Under the pieces are notes generated by a model. The model searched no databases and was not told the origin of the DNA. It worked only from the letters and a program-made list of their open reading frames with translations. This document shows positions 62,206 to 64,000 of a stretch of DNA of 64,000 nucleotides, piece after piece. Position numbers and translations under genes: made by a program. The first letter of the stretch is position 1. The number at the start of each line of letters is the position of its first letter. Source of the stretch: Alphaproteobacteria bacterium Ga0077535 (GTDB taxonomy: Bacteria > Pseudomonadota > Alphaproteobacteria > Caulobacterales > Aquidulcibacteraceae); NCBI GenBank assembly GCA_001464425.1, contig LNEK01000032.1, positions 35,239 through 99,238 on the forward strand, read 5' to 3'.

Positions 62206-63735
62206 ATGCCGGCCGTCACACGCCTTGACCCGAAAGACATCTTCACGCCCAAGGAATGGGCGCCGATCGCCAAGCGCTCGTCTTGGCGTGGGCTGATGCT
62301 CGTCGCCGGCGCTTGGGGCCTCATCTTTGCGGCCGGCGCCATGTTCGTCATCTGGCCGAACCCGCTCACCTATGTGATCGCAGTCATGCTGATCGGCGCG
62401 CGCCAGCTTGGCCTCGCCATCCTCATGCATGACGCCGCGCACGGAGCGCTACACTCCAACATGGCGGTGAACAATTGGGTCGGCGAATGGCTCTGCGCCG
62501 CGCCAGTCGGCGCACGCCTTGGCTCGTATCGCGACTATCATCTGAAGCATCACCGCTTCACCGAGCAACCCGAAGATCCAGACCTCGCACTCTCGGCGCC
62601 GTTCCCGATCTCGCGCAAATCGCTCTGGCGCAAAGTCGTGCGCGACCTCACCGGCCAGACCTTCATCAAACAGCGCGGCGCGCAACTCTTTGGCGGCCGC
62701 AAGGCCGGTGAAGTCGTCAACGCCAGCACCGGGCACTTCCTGCTGACTAACGCCATCCTGTTCGGCGCCCTCGCGCTCGCCGGATACTGGTGGGCGTATC
62801 CAGCGCTTTGGATCGTGCCGATGGCGACGTGGCTGCCGCTCGTCACGCGCCTGCGCAACATCGCCGAACACGCTTGCGTCGGCGCACAAGAACATCCGCT
62901 CACCCACGCGCGCACCACGCTCGCCAATCCGCTCGAACGTCTCTTCATCGCGCCCTACTGGGTTCATTATCACGCCGAGCACCACGCCTTCATGCACGTG
63001 CCCTGCTATCGCCTGACGCGCCTGCACCAGGCGCTGATGGACAAGGGCTATTGGTCGAAAGTGAAATTCGCACCGAGCTACGCCGCTGTTTTGATCTCCG
63101 ACATCCCCGCGTTCATCCGCGAGAACACCCGCGTCCTCGCGCCGAGCCACATCCCTGAGCTTTCGCTTTATCTCGCCGATGACGCCGTCGCGCTTTGGCA
63201 ACTGACTGAAGAGCAACTCGGCGAACTCGGCCTGCCGCCGCCCTTCTGGGCTTTCGCCTGGGCCGGCGGGCAAGCTTTGGCGCGCTATGTTTTGGATCAC
63301 CGCGAAATCGTCGAAGGCAAACACGTGCTTGATGTCGCGTCCGGTTCCGGCCTCGTCGCCATTGCTGCGATGAAAGCCGGCGCAGCATCTGCGCTTGCGG
63401 TCGATATCGACGCTTTCGCCGCGCATGCCGCCACGCTCAACGCCGAGCTCAACGCGGTGGTCGTCGCAACCAGCGACATCGATCCCGTCGGCAAACCCAC
63501 CGACGCCGACATCATCCTCGTCGGCGATCTCTTCTACGACCGCGATCTCGCGCCGCGCGTGCTCGACTGGCTGATCGCGCAGCAAAACGCAGGCAAAGCC
63601 GTACTGATCGGCGATCCCGGCCGCACCTACCTGCCGCGCGACAAGCTCGAACAAATCGCCGCCTACGACATCCCCGTCACCCGCGCGCTCGAAGATGCCG
63701 AGATAAAACGCGCCGCCGTCTGGCGGCTGCGCTAG
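62206..63735 (+). CDS. fatty acid desaturase fused to a class I methyltransferase
   Basis: A single 509-residue frame with two enzymes. Residues 1-298 form a membrane fatty acid desaturase with the three histidine boxes H-D-A-A-H-G (75-80), H-L-K-H-H (112-116) and H-Y-H-A-E-H-H (254-260), and hydrophobic segments around residues 29-65 and 180-215. Residues 300-509 form a methyltransferase like those annotated as ETF-beta lysine or L11-type: FIRENTRVLAPSHIPELSLYLADDAVALWQ, PPPFWAFAWAGGQALARYVLD, motif I VLDVASGSGLVAIAA, and VGDLFYDRDLAPRVLDWL. The two parts are each near full length and joined without a linker. A normal upstream gap follows the ArsR gene. Either a natural fusion or a deletion that merged two genes. 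Confidence 0.85.
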   Translation: MPAVTRLDPKDIFTPKEWAPIAKRSSWRGLMLVAGAWGLIFAAGAMFVIWPNPLTYVIAVMLIGARQLGLAILMHDAAHGALHSNMAVNNWVGEWLCAAPVGARLGSYRDYHLKHHRFTEQPEDPDLALSAPFPISRKSLWRKVVRDLTGQTFIKQRGAQLFGGRKAGEVVNASTGHFLLTNAILFGALALAGYWWAYPALWIVPMATWLPLVTRLRNIAEHACVGAQEHPLTHARTTLANPLERLFIAPYWVHYHAEHHAFMHVPCYRLTRLHQALMDKGYWSKVKFAPSYAAVLISDIPAFIRENTRVLAPSHIPELSLYLADDAVALWQLTEEQLGELGLPPPFWAFAWAGGQALARYVLDHREIVEGKHVLDVASGSGLVAIAAMKAGAASALAVDIDAFAAHAATLNAELNAVVVATSDIDPVGKPTDADIILVGDLFYDRDLAPRVLDWLIAQQNAGKAVLIGDPGRTYLPRDKLEQIAAYDIPVTRALEDAEIKRAAVWRLR

Positions 63736-64000
63736 AGCACACAGCGAAAAAAGCGCCGCGCAAAAAGCTTATCCCACACCTCCAAACCGGGCGTACAATG
63801 CACGCATCGCTCCGCTGGAGGGCAGTTGGCCAATGTTCGACCCAATGCGACGAGCGATATGATTGAGCGTGAAGCGCTGTGAAGGCAGCGCTGAAGCCCG
63901 GCGGGAAAGCCCTGATAAGGCGGAAACGACGGGAGTACGCACCGGGGACTGTCAACGAACAAGACAGCCTGCACGCTGCCGGCGCTGAGCCACGGGAGTG
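63736..64000 (+). other. unassigned non-coding stretch with hairpins at the right edge
   Basis: No convincing gene. It begins with an A-rich segment (about 63745-63775), then a GC-rich part with two compact hairpins: AGCGCTG-TGAAGG-CAGCGCT near 63873-63892 and CTGTC-9 bases-GACAG near 63949-63967. The open minus-strand frames are rich in Pro, Ser, Arg and Cys with no domain, as expected of non-coding DNA. A structured RNA or leader for a gene beyond the edge is possible. The direction is a guess. Confidence 0.35.

Noticed and set aside
63736..64000. Cobalamin riboswitch, tmRNA, RNase P RNA or 6S RNA
   Set aside because: Only short fragments resemble the cobalamin core; no B12 box, tag sequence or RNase P core was found, so no named RNA was assigned.

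Overview
This 64 kb window comes from a GC-rich alphaproteobacterial chromosome, most likely Caulobacterales/Hyphomonadaceae-like. The evidence is PleC-type and DivJ-type cell-cycle kinases, a MucR/Ros regulator, the ImuA-ImuB-DnaE2 mutasome with a GTTC-N7-GTTC SOS operator, a ccmIEFH cytochrome c maturation block, DUF1491, DUF2336 and DUF6456 proteins, and a remnant of an alphaproteobacterial gene transfer agent (GTA). Assignments rest on reading motifs by eye; no database search was run.

Layout. 1-7 kb: the tail of a TrmH-family RNA methyltransferase, an RlmI-like methyltransferase, then dnaE2-imuB-imuA divergent from ogt around a LexA-type box. 7-13 kb: a cupin, two acyl-CoA dehydrogenases, a conserved protein of unknown function and aminopeptidase N. 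13-29 kb: a PleC-like kinase, then a long leftward run: glnE, an OmpR-type two-component pair and a Do-type protease; ccmH, ccmF, ccmE, ccmI; a PhoPQ-like pair with a PepSY protein; a DnaJ-like chaperone. 29.5-31 kb: a GTA scar, where the first half of the portal protein is fused in frame to the end of the GTA baseplate/host-specificity protein. 31-44 kb: a class A PBP, an ABC-F ATPase, a PAN-domain protein, DUF2336, prfC, DUF1491, a DivJ-like kinase between two unknown exported proteins, sufE, a DUF6456 protein with a DnaA-domain-IV-only protein, and mucR.

44-51 kb holds a tightly overlapping leftward operon for a multisubunit cation/proton antiporter. Its gene order (E, F, G, MbhD/E-like, B, C, three D-like subunits plus one small membrane protein) resembles the antiporter module of membrane-bound hydrogenases more than a canonical mrpABCDEFG operon. 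51-54 kb: a second DUF2336 protein, an MFS carrier and a small exported protein. 54-58 kb: energy transduction genes in the order exbB-exbD-exbD-tonB, a terminator, exbD, tonB. 58-64 kb: a BolA/monothiol glutaredoxin pair, an HtrA-like protease, DUF502, an ArsR-type regulator with a palindromic operator facing an ABM monooxygenase gene and a broken NIPSNAP gene, a fatty-acid-desaturase/methyltransferase fusion, and an unassigned, possibly structured non-coding stretch at the right edge.

The most unusual items are the GTA deletion scar, the desaturase-methyltransferase fusion, the antiporter operon in which two of the three large subunits appear to have lost key charged residues, the SOS box abutting the imuA start codon, and the NIPSNAP pseudogene.
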